Of a DNA stretch of 34,646 nt, positions 1-6,806 are shown one piece after another (positions within the stretch are counted from its first letter, which is position 1; each line of letters opens with the position of its first letter). Position numbers and translations under genes: made by a program. The DNA lies in the NCBI RefSeq assembly GCF_001746365.1, contig NZ_MJAJ01000030.1:36812-71457 (forward strand). The letters are read 5' to 3'. The stretch comes from Streptomyces sp. LUP30 (GTDB lineage Bacteria > Actinomycetota > Actinomycetes > Streptomycetales > Streptomycetaceae). The notes under the pieces were generated by a model, which searched no databases, was not told where the DNA came from, and worked only from the letters and a program-made list of their open reading frames with translations.

Positions 1-283
1 CCCCCGCCACGATCGAGACCCGGTCGCCGACCGCCTCCCGGACCGCCGCCACCAGCTCCGCCTTCTCCGCGTCCGACGTGGTCGGCGACTCGCCCGTGGT
101 GCCCGAGAGGACCAGGCCGTCGCAGCCCGCGGACACCAGCCGGTCGGCCAGTCGCTGTGCGCCGTCGCGATCGAGCGCGCCGGAGCCGGTGAAGGGCGTG
201 ACCATCGCGCAGAGGGCTCGGCCGAAGACCGCAGCGCGAGCCGGGACGGGCGTCGGAGCGCCGGGTGAGGAGGCTGTCGTCAT
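1..283 (-). CDS. dapA: 4-hydroxy-tetrahydrodipicolinate synthase (DapA-type), 5' part only
   Basis: Reading the minus strand from the ATG at 283 gives about 94 residues before the window edge, so the C-terminal two thirds are missing. The segment ALCAMVTPFTGSGALD followed by CDGLVLSGTTGESPT is the N-terminal part of the DHDPS/N-acetylneuraminate lyase TIM barrel. The GTTGESPT stretch carries the Thr-Thr pair that lines the pyruvate pocket in true DapA. The family condenses pyruvate with aspartate semialdehyde in the cytoplasm, on the route to lysine and diaminopimelate. The catalytic Tyr and Lys lie outside the window, so another DHDPS-family activity cannot be excluded, but GTTGESPT fits DapA better than the sugar-acid relatives found later in this window. 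The first 20 residues (Ala/Pro-rich) are a variable leader. Confidence 0.85.
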   Translation of the reverse strand, partial: MTTASSPGAPTPVPARAAVFGRALCAMVTPFTGSGALDRDGAQRLADRLVSAGCDGLVLSGTTGESPTTSDAEKAELVAAVREAVGDRVSIVAG

Positions 284-310
284 GGGGACCAGTCTCGACC
301 GGCCGACCGT

Positions 311-350
311 GAAGCTCTACTTAATTTTACTACGAGCTATATGTAAGAGT
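311..350 (-). promoter_or_regulatory. AT-rich patch upstream of the dapA-type gene, probable promoter or operator
   Basis: This is a rare AT-rich island in very GC-rich sequence, 28-70 bases upstream of the minus-strand ATG at 283. It contains TTAATTTTACTACGAGC and TATATGTAAGAG, with imperfect inverted arms CTCTAC and GTAAGAG. On the minus strand TAAAAT or TAAGTA could serve as a -10 element, but no well-spaced consensus -35 stands out. The rest of 284-568 shows no gene. Confidence 0.35.
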
Positions 351-568
351 TGCTGCGAAGTCCTGTCTCGACCGCAGGCTGCCGCATCTTCTGCGACGCC
401 TGGCTGCGACGCCTCACCGCGGCGCCTCCCCGGAGCGTCTCCCCGTCGCGCCTGTCCTGTGCTTCTCCCGTGCTTCCGGCCGCCCCCAGCGGCCTGCCCG
501 CTCCATGGGTAGGGCGCACCGGCAGGGGTACCCGAATGTCTTCGGAAACCGAGAGGAGGCGGAGCACC

Positions 569-988
569 GTGACCGGCACCACGGACGTCCGGCCCGTCCA
601 GGACGGGCATCACACGGTCGGCGAACTCGTCGGCCAGGCCACCGAACAGCTCTCCCTACTCGTACGGCAGGAACTGGCCCTGGCCAAGGAGGAGTTCGCC
701 GAGAAAGGGCGGCGCGCCGGCCGCGGCGGCGGTCTGCTCGGCGCCGCGGGCGCGTTCGGCTACGCCGGTCTCCTCGCCCTCGCCGGCACGGCCGCGGCCG
801 CGCTCTCGCTGGTGCTGCCCGTCTGGGCGGCGGCGCTCGTGGTGACGGCGGTGCTGTTCGTGATCGCCGCCGTGCTGGGCGCGGCCGGTCGCGCGCAACT
901 GCGCCGGGCGGCTCCGCCCACCCCCGAGCAGACCCTCGGCAGCGTCAAGGCCGACGTCGAGGAGATCAAGGAAAGGGCGCACCGATGA
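569..988 (+). CDS. Phage-holin-like membrane protein (DUF1469 / holin superfamily 6 type)
   Basis: A small membrane protein of about 139 residues. The soluble N-terminus ends in the amphipathic stretch VGELVGQATEQLSLLVRQEL and a charged segment. Two hydrophobic segments follow (about residues 53-80 and 83-103, Ala/Leu/Val-rich), then a charged C-terminal tail. This is the usual layout of actinobacterial 'phage holin family' proteins, which are chromosomal membrane proteins rather than lysis proteins; their role is unknown. The GTG at 569 is preferred because GAGGAGG (553-559) sits about nine bases upstream and codon bias starts there. An in-frame ATG at 536 would add 11 atypical residues. The stop overlaps the next start (ATGA), so the two genes are translationally coupled. 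Confidence 0.85.
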   Translation: MTGTTDVRPVQDGHHTVGELVGQATEQLSLLVRQELALAKEEFAEKGRRAGRGGGLLGAAGAFGYAGLLALAGTAAAALSLVLPVWAAALVVTAVLFVIAAVLGAAGRAQLRRAAPPTPEQTLGSVKADVEEIKERAHR

Positions 989-1512
989 CCGACAAGGGGA
1001 CGGCCGACCTGCGTCGGCAGATCGAGCGGACCAGGCAGCAACTGGGCCAGACCGTAGAGGAGTTGGCGGCCAAGGCCGATGTGCGCGGACGCACCCGGGC
1101 CCGTGCCGCAGATCTCAGGGACCGTGCGGGCGCGATGAGCGTGCAGTTGCGCAGTTCGGCCGCCGAGGCGGGGCGCCATGTGCAGGAACGCGCGAACCGC
1201 GCCGGCCATGCCACGCAGGAGAGGGCGAGCCGAGCGGGCCACACCGTCCAGGAATCGGCCGTCCGTGCCGGGCACACCGCTCAGGAGCGGGCGGTACAGG
1301 CCCGCCACGAGCTGCGGGGGAAGGCCTCGGACGTGGGGCGCACCGCCGAGAGCCGAGCCCCTGCCGCGCTTCGCGCGCCCGTGGGGTTCGCGCGTCGGCA
1401 CCCGTGGCCGCTGGTGGTCGCGGGCGCCGCGGCGGTCACCCTCGTGGTGGCCGGGATGAGGGCCAGGGCGACGGGCAGGGGCGCGTCCGGGGCTGAGCGC
1501 TGGAAGTGCTGA
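985..1512 (+). CDS. DUF3618 family protein with hendecad repeats
   Basis: A 175-residue protein coupled to the holin-like gene by ATGA. Residues 7-32 (DLRRQIERTRQQLGQTVEEL) match the DUF3618 signature seen in small actinobacterial membrane-associated proteins of unknown role. Residues 67-110 form four near-perfect 11-residue repeats: QERANRAGHAT, QERASRAGHTV, QESAVRAGHTA, QERAVQARHEL. Such hendecads suggest a long right-handed coiled coil or a LEA/apolipoprotein-like amphipathic helix. A single hydrophobic segment (about residues 138-158) near the C-terminus should anchor it in the membrane, leaving a short basic tail ending in Cys. The pairing with a two-helix holin-like protein is common in Streptomyces. 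Function unknown; an envelope or membrane-stress role is a guess. Confidence 0.85.
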   Translation: MTDKGTADLRRQIERTRQQLGQTVEELAAKADVRGRTRARAADLRDRAGAMSVQLRSSAAEAGRHVQERANRAGHATQERASRAGHTVQESAVRAGHTAQERAVQARHELRGKASDVGRTAESRAPAALRAPVGFARRHPWPLVVAGAAAVTLVVAGMRARATGRGASGAERWKC

Positions 1513-1573
1513 CCGCCCCCGGCCGGGCAGGCGCCGGCGTCGACGCCCGGCGCACCCGGTAGGCGCGCAGGGA

Positions 1574-1610
1574 GGCCCGGCACCCGCGACCAGCGGGAGC
1601 CGGGCCTTTT
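1574..1610 (+). terminator. Rho-independent terminator after the holin/DUF3618 pair
   Basis: GGCCCGGC (1574-1581) pairs with GCCGGGCC (1599-1606). An inner CCCGC/GCGGG extends the stem across an A/A mismatch, the loop is GACCA, and four T residues follow (1607-1610). It lies 62 bases after the stop at 1512, a textbook placement. Confidence 0.85.
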
Positions 1611-1616
1611 CGCGCC

Positions 1617-1666
1617 CTCTCACCGAAAGCTAAGTTCGTCTGGACAAAAAAAGTTTTCGGTGAGAG
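1617..1666. promoter_or_regulatory. Perfect 12-bp inverted repeat, probable operator of the ArsR-type regulator
   Basis: CTCTCACCGAAA (1617-1628) is an exact inverted copy of TTTCGGTGAGAG (1655-1666). The arms are separated by 26 bases that include TGGACA (1641-1646, -35-like) and a run of seven A. The right arm ends nine bases before the ATG at 1676. An arm on each side of the probable core promoter would suit autorepression by the regulator that follows. The binding protein is inferred from proximity only. Confidence 0.6.
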
Positions 1667-1675
1667 CGTGGACGC

Positions 1676-2284
1676 ATGCTGGATGTGACCGTGATCGAGG
1701 ACCCCGAGGCCGCAGCCGTCTCCCTGGACCCCATACGGGCCCGGCTGCTCGCCGAGCTGGCGGCCGGTCCGGCCTCCGCCGCGATGCTGGCGGGAAAGGT
1801 CGGCCTGCCGCGGCAGAAGGTGAACTACCACCTCAAGGCGCTGGAGCGGCACGGCCTGGTCGAGCTGGCCGGCGAGCGCCGCAAGGGCAATGTCACCGAG
1901 CGGCTGATGCGCGCGACCGCCGCGTCGTACGTGATCTCGCCGCTCGCGCTCGCCTCCGTGCAGCCCGATCCGGACCGCTTCCGCGATCAGCTGTCCGCGC
2001 GCTGGCTGCTCGCGCTCGGGGCCCGGCTGGTCAGGGACGTCGGCTCGCTGATCACCGGCGCCGCCAAGGCCCGCAAGGGGCTGGCGACCTACGCGCTGGA
2101 CGGCGAGGTCCGCTTCGCCTCGGCGGCCGAACGGGCCGCCTTCATCGAGGAGTTGACGGCCGGCATCGGCGCGCTGATCGGCAAGTACGACTCGCCCGGC
2201 GCGGAGGGCGGCCGCGATCACCGGATCGTCGTCGCCGTGCATCCGACGGTCAAGGACCAGCAGCCTTCCGAACTGAACCCATAG
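1676..2284 (+). CDS. ArsR-type winged-helix transcriptional regulator
   Basis: A 202-residue protein with an N-terminal winged helix: RARLLAELAAGPASAAMLAG, then VGLPRQKVNYHLKALERHGL (recognition helix with the K-V-N-Y-H-L-K-x-L signature of ArsR/SmtB-type HTH) and the wing ELAGERRKGNVTERLMRATA. No conserved metal-binding Cys cluster is visible, so a metal sensor is unlikely; the C-terminal half (about 85-202) is helical and of unknown ligand. The gene is 16 bases from an SRPBCC gene. ArsR-plus-SRPBCC pairs are frequent in actinobacteria, where the regulator usually represses its own operon. Start choice: the first good ATG, placed directly after the inverted repeat; its Shine-Dalgarno is weak (GAG at 1662-1664). 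Confidence 0.88.
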   Translation: MLDVTVIEDPEAAAVSLDPIRARLLAELAAGPASAAMLAGKVGLPRQKVNYHLKALERHGLVELAGERRKGNVTERLMRATAASYVISPLALASVQPDPDRFRDQLSARWLLALGARLVRDVGSLITGAAKARKGLATYALDGEVRFASAAERAAFIEELTAGIGALIGKYDSPGAEGGRDHRIVVAVHPTVKDQQPSELNP

Positions 2285-2300
2285 GACGCAGGAGCCCGCC

Positions 2301-3035
2301 ATGTCCAAGGAATTCGAGATCGCCCGCGAGTTCGAGGTCGACGCCACCCCTGAGCAGGTCTGGGAGGCGATCACCACCGGAACTGGAGGGTATCTGTGGC
2401 CGATGGAACCGCCGGAGCCCCGGGTCGGCGGCGCGGGGCCCTTCGGGTCCGAGGTCGTCGCCTGGGATCCGCCGCACCGCTACACCAACCGGGTCCAGAA
2501 CGTCGAGGGCATCTCCGAGCAGACCCTCAACCAGCTCGACCACACCGTGGAACCCCGTGACGGCGGACGACGGGCCTGGGTGCGCTACGTGCACAGCGGC
2601 ATCTTCGTCGACGACTGGGACAACCAGTACGACGGCGCCTCCAAGCACACGGACTTCTATCTGCACACCCTGCGCGAGTACCTGGTCCACTTCGCGCCCC
2701 GGCCGGTCGCCTTCGCCACCTTCGACGGGCCGGAGGCGTCCAGGGCGCCCGACGCCCTCGCCGTCGTCGGCCGGGCGCTCGGAGTCGGTGAGGACGTGAG
2801 CGCCGGCGCCACGGTGACGGTCCGGGGGCCCGACGCGTTCGAGGCCGTCGTCGACTTCCGGGACCCCTACTTCATCGGGCTGCGCACGGACCGGGGCCTC
2901 ACCCGCGTCTTCGGGCGCAACCACTGGGGCCACCCGGTGGGCATCTCCCTGCACGACTTCACGCCGGGCGCGGACGTCAAGGAGTGCGAAGCCGCCTGGC
3001 AGGGCTGGCTGAACGGCCTGTTCGACCAGCCCTGA
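2301..3035 (+). CDS. SRPBCC (START/Bet v1-like, AHSA1-type) domain protein
   Basis: A 244-residue cytoplasmic protein. Residues 1-140 read as an SRPBCC/AHSA1 fold: FEIAREFEVDATPEQVWEAI opens the domain, and the segment around WPMEPPEPRVGG leads into the hydrophobic-cavity strands. A second, shorter homologous-looking region (about 170-244, VRGPDAFEAVVDFRDPYFIG) carries the C-terminal helix. Members bind small hydrophobic ligands; the ligand here is unknown. GGAG at 2291-2294 supports the ATG at 2301, 16 bases after the ArsR stop, so the two probably form one operon controlled by the upstream inverted repeat. Confidence 0.85.
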   Translation: MSKEFEIAREFEVDATPEQVWEAITTGTGGYLWPMEPPEPRVGGAGPFGSEVVAWDPPHRYTNRVQNVEGISEQTLNQLDHTVEPRDGGRRAWVRYVHSGIFVDDWDNQYDGASKHTDFYLHTLREYLVHFAPRPVAFATFDGPEASRAPDALAVVGRALGVGEDVSAGATVTVRGPDAFEAVVDFRDPYFIGLRTDRGLTRVFGRNHWGHPVGISLHDFTPGADVKECEAAWQGWLNGLFDQP

Positions 3036-3042
3036 TCCAGGG

Positions 3043-3088
3043 GGAGACGACCGGTCCTGCTCCGGGCGGAGACGACCGGTCCTGCTCC
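3043..3088. repeat. Tandem 21-bp identical direct repeat (25-bp period) between convergent genes
   Basis: Two identical 21-base copies (3043-3063 and 3068-3088) begin GGAGACGACCGGTC and end CTGCTCC. Each contains the palindrome ACCGGT and GGAG/CTCC ends that can pair, so each copy can fold into a short hairpin. The repeat sits in the 61-base gap between the convergent SRPBCC and nuclease stops and may act as a two-way terminator. Confidence 0.7.
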
Positions 3089-3096
3089 CGGCGGTG

Positions 3097-4923
3097 TTAC
3101 GGCTCGAAGCGCAGCACCTGCGGGTCGTGGTCGCTGATCTGGTCGTGGAACTCCGAGTTGATGTGCACGCTGTCGTACGCGAAGTCGCAGCTCCGCCGGA
3201 TCGACGGACTCACCATGATCTGGTCCAGGACCTGCTGGTTGCCCTGGTAGTCGTAGGTGTAACGCTCGCTCCTGGGCAGCGACTTGATCGCCGACCACAG
3301 TTCGCCGTCGCCCTCGAGGATCTTCGCGGTGTCGGAGAACTCGAAGTCGTTCATGTCGCCGAGGGCGATGACGTCCGCGTTCTTCTGGACGTCCAGGATG
3401 CTCTTGACGAACGCGTTGACCAGCGTCGCCTGCGCGTGACGCTGGACCTCCGAACTGCGTGCCACCGGCTGGTACTGCGAGGTCAGACCCTGGTCGCCAC
3501 CCTTGGAGTTGAGGTGGTTGGCGATCACGAAGACCGTCCTGCCGCGGAAGACGAACTCGCCCGCGAGCGGCTTGCGGCTGGACTTCCAGGCGTCGGCGCC
3601 CGGCGCGACGCGACCGGGGGAGGCCGTCAGCTGCGCCTTGCCGTGCACCTTGGAGACACCCACCGCCGTGGTGGAGTCGCCGCCCGCGCGGTCCGTGAAG
3701 GACACCCGCTCGGGGTTGAAGAGGAACACCTGACGGATGTTCCCGCCCGGCTCGCCGCCGTCCTGGTCGTTGACCGGGTCGATGGAGCGCCAGTCGTACC
3801 TCGGGCCGCCGGCCGCGACGATCGCGTCGATCAGCTTGGTCACCGTCGCGCCGGCGGTGACCGTGCCGTCGTCCTTGGCGCCGTTGTCGTCCTGGATCTC
3901 CTCCAGGGACACGATGTCGGGCGACTTCAGGTTGTTCACGATCGCGGAGGCGTGCGCGTCGAAGGTGGCGTCGGACGGATCGAGGTTCTCGACGTTGTAC
4001 GTGGCGACCGCGAGCTCGCCCCGCTTCTGCTTCTGCGTCGTCTCCCGCTGCAGACCGCCGCTCTCCAGTGTGCCGAGGTGGCCGGCGACGAGCGTGTAGC
4101 CGCCGAACTGGTTGTAGTCCAGGGGGCCCTCGGTGACGCCGGTGAGGGTGTCGCCGACGTTCGCGACGGGGAAGTCGGCGGTCGCGCCCAGCGACTGGAT
4201 CTGCAGCCGGCCGGTGTTCTGCGAGGTGTAGGAGCCGTAGAGCGCGCCACCGCGGCGGGTGGCGTTCTCGCGCGGCTTCACCGTGACCCACAGCTCGCTG
4301 TACGGGTCGGTGGCGGTCACCACACGGGCGTCGGCGACCTGTACGTTCATGCCCTCGAGGGACTCGTAGCGGTCCAGGGCGTACGTGCCGGGCTGCAGGG
4401 TGAGGCCGTTGACGGAGTTGCCGGCGGCGGCGTCGCCGGCCGGGGCGTACGCGGCCGGCACCGACCTCGCGTTCACGACGGTCGCGGCCGGGACCGCGTT
4501 GCCGCCGGACAGGACCGTCACCGTGGGCTTGGTGATCTCCGTGACCGACTGGTTGCCGCTCGACGCACCGCCGGGCACGAACTCGGAGACCGTGCCGGTG
4601 ACCGTGACGGAGTCACCGACGGCGACCTTCGGGGCGGAGCTGGTGAAGACGAAGACGCCCTCACTGGTGGCGGGGTCGGCGTCCGGGTTCGGATCCTGGA
4701 TCCAGAACCCCTTGGACGAGCCGTAGGTGCGCACGCCGGTGACGATTCCGGCCACACCCGTGACCGCCTTGCCGGCGTACGGCGATATCCGGGTCGTGCC
4801 CTGGATGTCGTGAATGGCCACCGTGTCCGCCTGCGCGGGTGCGCCGAGGGCGACGGTGGAGGCCGCGGAACAGACGGCGGCGACGGTGAGCGCGGCGAGA
4901 CGCGCGGACTTCTTGCTCGGCAA
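3097..4923 (-). CDS. Secreted endonuclease/exonuclease/phosphatase-family nuclease (ExeM/NucH-like)
   Basis: About 608 residues from a TTG start at 4923. GGAGGG lies seven bases upstream of this TTG on the minus strand and the protein then opens with a clean signal peptide: basic PSKKSAR, hydrophobic LAALTVAAVCSAASTVALG, cleavage near APAQA. Longer in-frame starts up to 5061 have no such logic. An OB-fold-like domain (YhcR type; VAIHDIQGTTRISPYAGKAV onward) is followed by an EEP-fold catalytic domain: VATYNVENLDPSD, IVSLEEIQDDNGA (metal-binding Glu), NHLNSKGGDQG, IALGDMNDFEFSD and the terminal SDHDPQVLRFEP with the catalytic Asp-His. Such proteins hydrolyse extracellular DNA or RNA, for phosphate or nucleoside scavenging. 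Exported by Sec; no wall anchor is seen. Confidence 0.9.
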   Translation of the reverse strand: MPSKKSARLAALTVAAVCSAASTVALGAPAQADTVAIHDIQGTTRISPYAGKAVTGVAGIVTGVRTYGSSKGFWIQDPNPDADPATSEGVFVFTSSAPKVAVGDSVTVTGTVSEFVPGGASSGNQSVTEITKPTVTVLSGGNAVPAATVVNARSVPAAYAPAGDAAAGNSVNGLTLQPGTYALDRYESLEGMNVQVADARVVTATDPYSELWVTVKPRENATRRGGALYGSYTSQNTGRLQIQSLGATADFPVANVGDTLTGVTEGPLDYNQFGGYTLVAGHLGTLESGGLQRETTQKQKRGELAVATYNVENLDPSDATFDAHASAIVNNLKSPDIVSLEEIQDDNGAKDDGTVTAGATVTKLIDAIVAAGGPRYDWRSIDPVNDQDGGEPGGNIRQVFLFNPERVSFTDRAGGDSTTAVGVSKVHGKAQLTASPGRVAPGADAWKSSRKPLAGEFVFRGRTVFVIANHLNSKGGDQGLTSQYQPVARSSEVQRHAQATLVNAFVKSILDVQKNADVIALGDMNDFEFSDTAKILEGDGELWSAIKSLPRSERYTYDYQGNQQVLDQIMVSPSIRRSCDFAYDSVHINSEFHDQISDHDPQVLRFEP

Positions 4924-5007
4924 CGGAATCCCTCCGGGGACGTACGTGAGCGCCGGGACGAGGGTGGAGCACGGAACGGGGGCCGCGCGACCGGCGGAGC
5001 GGTGCGC

Positions 5008-5059
5008 GACGCGCGTAGAAACACAGTGAACACCTGTCCAGTGGATTTCTACGCGCGTC
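5008..5059. promoter_or_regulatory. Perfect 14-bp inverted repeat upstream of the nuclease gene
   Basis: GACGCGCGTAGAAA (5008-5021) is exactly inverted at 5046-5059 (TTTCTACGCGCGTC), with 24 bases between. It lies 85-136 bases upstream of the nuclease TTG start. On the minus strand TTGACG overlaps the distal arm and could be a -35 element; no convincing -10 is visible. It is either an operator or a leader hairpin. It is also 158 bases upstream of the plus-strand gene at 5217. Confidence 0.55.
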
Positions 5060-5216
5060 AATCTCCTGCCTGCTCAGGCCACTTGTCAAGGTTTCAGCCA
5101 TGTACGCGGGCCGACGGGGAGATGAACCGGGCGGCATGGGCTCATATCCGTCTAGGCTGAGTGGCCCAGTGGCCCCAGCGGGCCGGCGGCACCACGCGCC
5201 CTAGGAGAACCAGCCG

Positions 5217-6644
5217 ATGTCAGACAGCTCCCCCCTGCCGCCGGTGCGGCTGCACCCCGAAGCGGAGCTGGCGCGCGACGCCCTGTCCACGCCCTTGCTC
5301 TCCCGGGCCGCCCTGCTCGCCCGTTGGGCCGGCCCCGACACCCGTGTCGACGCCGGGGGCGGACTCGTCGACGAGCAGCTCGCGGCGGCCGCCGAGGCGC
5401 TCGGCCTGACCGGTGAGGACGCCGCCGCCCACGCGAGCGAGGCCTGGCGGATCGCCGTGGACGCCGGACTCGTGGACGTCGTCGACGAGGAGGCCGGCAC
5501 GGTCACGGCCGGCGAGGACCTGACCCTGCTGACCGGCGGCGCCCCGCACGACGTCCTCGCCGTCTGGCTCACCGCCCTGGAGACCGTGCTCGCCGAGGCG
5601 GCCGTGCCCGACCTCGACGAACTGATGGAGGCGATGGACGAAGGCGGTCAGGTCGACTTCTCCCGGCTCGACTGGAACCCCGAGGCCGAGGCCGAGTTCC
5701 TCGACGGCGTGCTCGGCAACCTCTACCTGCTCACGGCCAGCGAGGACGGCCCCGGCGACGGCCCCGTACCGCTCCCCGCGCTCGCCGCCTCCATGATCAT
5801 CCCCGGTGACATGGACGAGCCCACCAACGACGTCCTGGAGCAGGTCTCCGACGCGATGATGCGCCTCGACGACCAGTTCCGGCTGCTGGAGCCCATCGGC
5901 CTCGTCGCCTACCGGCCCGTCGACGAGGCCCTGATGGCGGACCCCGACGAGGAGCCCACCGCCCCCCTCGACGACACCGACGTCTCCCGCTACGGCATGG
6001 TCCGCCTCACCCCGCTCGGCCTGTACGGGCTGCGGGCCCGCCTGCAGGAGGCCGGCTTCGACGCCCCGGCCCTCGGCGACCTCGCCGACAAGGGCGCCGA
6101 CGCCCTCCTCGACGGCAGCGCGGGCTACGGCTCGCGCGCCGCACTCGTCGAGACCGAGCACTGGCTCGCCCACCGCGAACCCCTGGCCGCCGCAAGGGAG
6201 TTGCTGGCCGCCGCCCGCGGCTCCGACCCCGGCGCACCGTTGCGCCGGCTGCGCTGCCAGCAGGCCCTGTCCCTGGTCGGCGGGCAGGCCGAACCCGCCG
6301 TGCGCGAGGTGCTCGACGACCCCGAGCTCGGCGGTCTCGCCCGGGTCTGGCTGAGCGAACTCGGCGCGACCGACGTGCCCGCCCCCTCCGAGGACCTCGT
6401 CTTCTGGCTCACCGTCGACACCCTGGCCGCGCAGCTCGCCGCCGAGGGCAACTCCGAGGAGCTCCAGGCCCTCGTCGAAGGCCTGGCCCAGCAGCACGGG
6501 GGCTTCTTCGCCGCCGCCTGGCGCGTCGACCACCCGGCCACCGCGGACGTCCTGGAGGCGATGGGACGGCTGCACCCCGACAAGCGCATCGCCAAGGAAG
6601 CCCGCAAGGCCGCCTTCAAGGCGCGCTCGCAGCAGGGCGGATAA
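5217..6644 (+). CDS. Conserved protein of unknown function
   Basis: A 475-residue acidic, Ala/Leu-rich soluble protein with no signal peptide and no membrane segment; I recognise no catalytic motif. The N-terminal half (about 1-130) is helical, with repeated acidic stretches such as LDELMEAMDEGG. The middle has a winged-helix-like segment, YGMVRLTPLGLYGLRARLQEAG (residues about 260-282). The C-terminal half resembles HEAT/ARM-like helical pairs (AARELLAAARGSD, AVREVLDDPELGGLARVWL), and the tail is basic (KEARKAAFKARSQQGG). AGGAGA at 5203-5208 fixes the ATG at 5217. TAGGCT (5153-5158) could be a -10. It stands alone between divergent and co-directional neighbours. The name and role are unknown. 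Confidence 0.85.
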   Translation: MSDSSPLPPVRLHPEAELARDALSTPLLSRAALLARWAGPDTRVDAGGGLVDEQLAAAAEALGLTGEDAAAHASEAWRIAVDAGLVDVVDEEAGTVTAGEDLTLLTGGAPHDVLAVWLTALETVLAEAAVPDLDELMEAMDEGGQVDFSRLDWNPEAEAEFLDGVLGNLYLLTASEDGPGDGPVPLPALAASMIIPGDMDEPTNDVLEQVSDAMMRLDDQFRLLEPIGLVAYRPVDEALMADPDEEPTAPLDDTDVSRYGMVRLTPLGLYGLRARLQEAGFDAPALGDLADKGADALLDGSAGYGSRAALVETEHWLAHREPLAAARELLAAARGSDPGAPLRRLRCQQALSLVGGQAEPAVREVLDDPELGGLARVWLSELGATDVPAPSEDLVFWLTVDTLAAQLAAEGNSEELQALVEGLAQQHGGFFAAAWRVDHPATADVLEAMGRLHPDKRIAKEARKAAFKARSQQGG

Positions 6645-6715
6645 GCGCCTTCTTGGGGGCCCGCTGACGAGATCTGTACGGATTCATGGAAGCAGGTCCC
6701 CCGAAGCCGCCCCCC

Positions 6716-6737
6716 GTTCAGCTCCCGTTCAGGCATG
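6716..6737 (+). promoter_or_regulatory. PHO box (PhoP operator) upstream of phoX
   Basis: Two direct 11-base units, GTTCAGCTCCC (6716-6726) and GTTCAGGCATG (6727-6737), match the Streptomyces PHO box pattern (11-nt repeats beginning GTTCA). They end 69 bases before the phosphatase ATG, which is the expected place for activation by PhoP under phosphate limitation. Confidence 0.75.
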
Positions 6738-6806
6738 GGCGGGACGGTGTCGCCGAAACCGGAGTCCGCCACCCTCCACGGCACTTCCACCGTCTCAGGA
6801 GACACC

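Noticed and set aside
569..1512. Prophage remnant because of the 'holin' label
   Set aside because: No phage structural, lysis or integrase genes adjoin; holin-like plus DUF3618 pairs are ordinary chromosomal genes in Streptomyces.
4980..5060. PHO box upstream of the nuclease
   Set aside because: One GTTCACT is present on the minus strand but the next 11-base unit does not match.
5220..6575. Long minus-strand ORF opposite the unknown 475-aa gene
   Set aside because: The plus frame has the ribosome site and normal composition; the minus frame is Gly/Val-rich and shadow-like.
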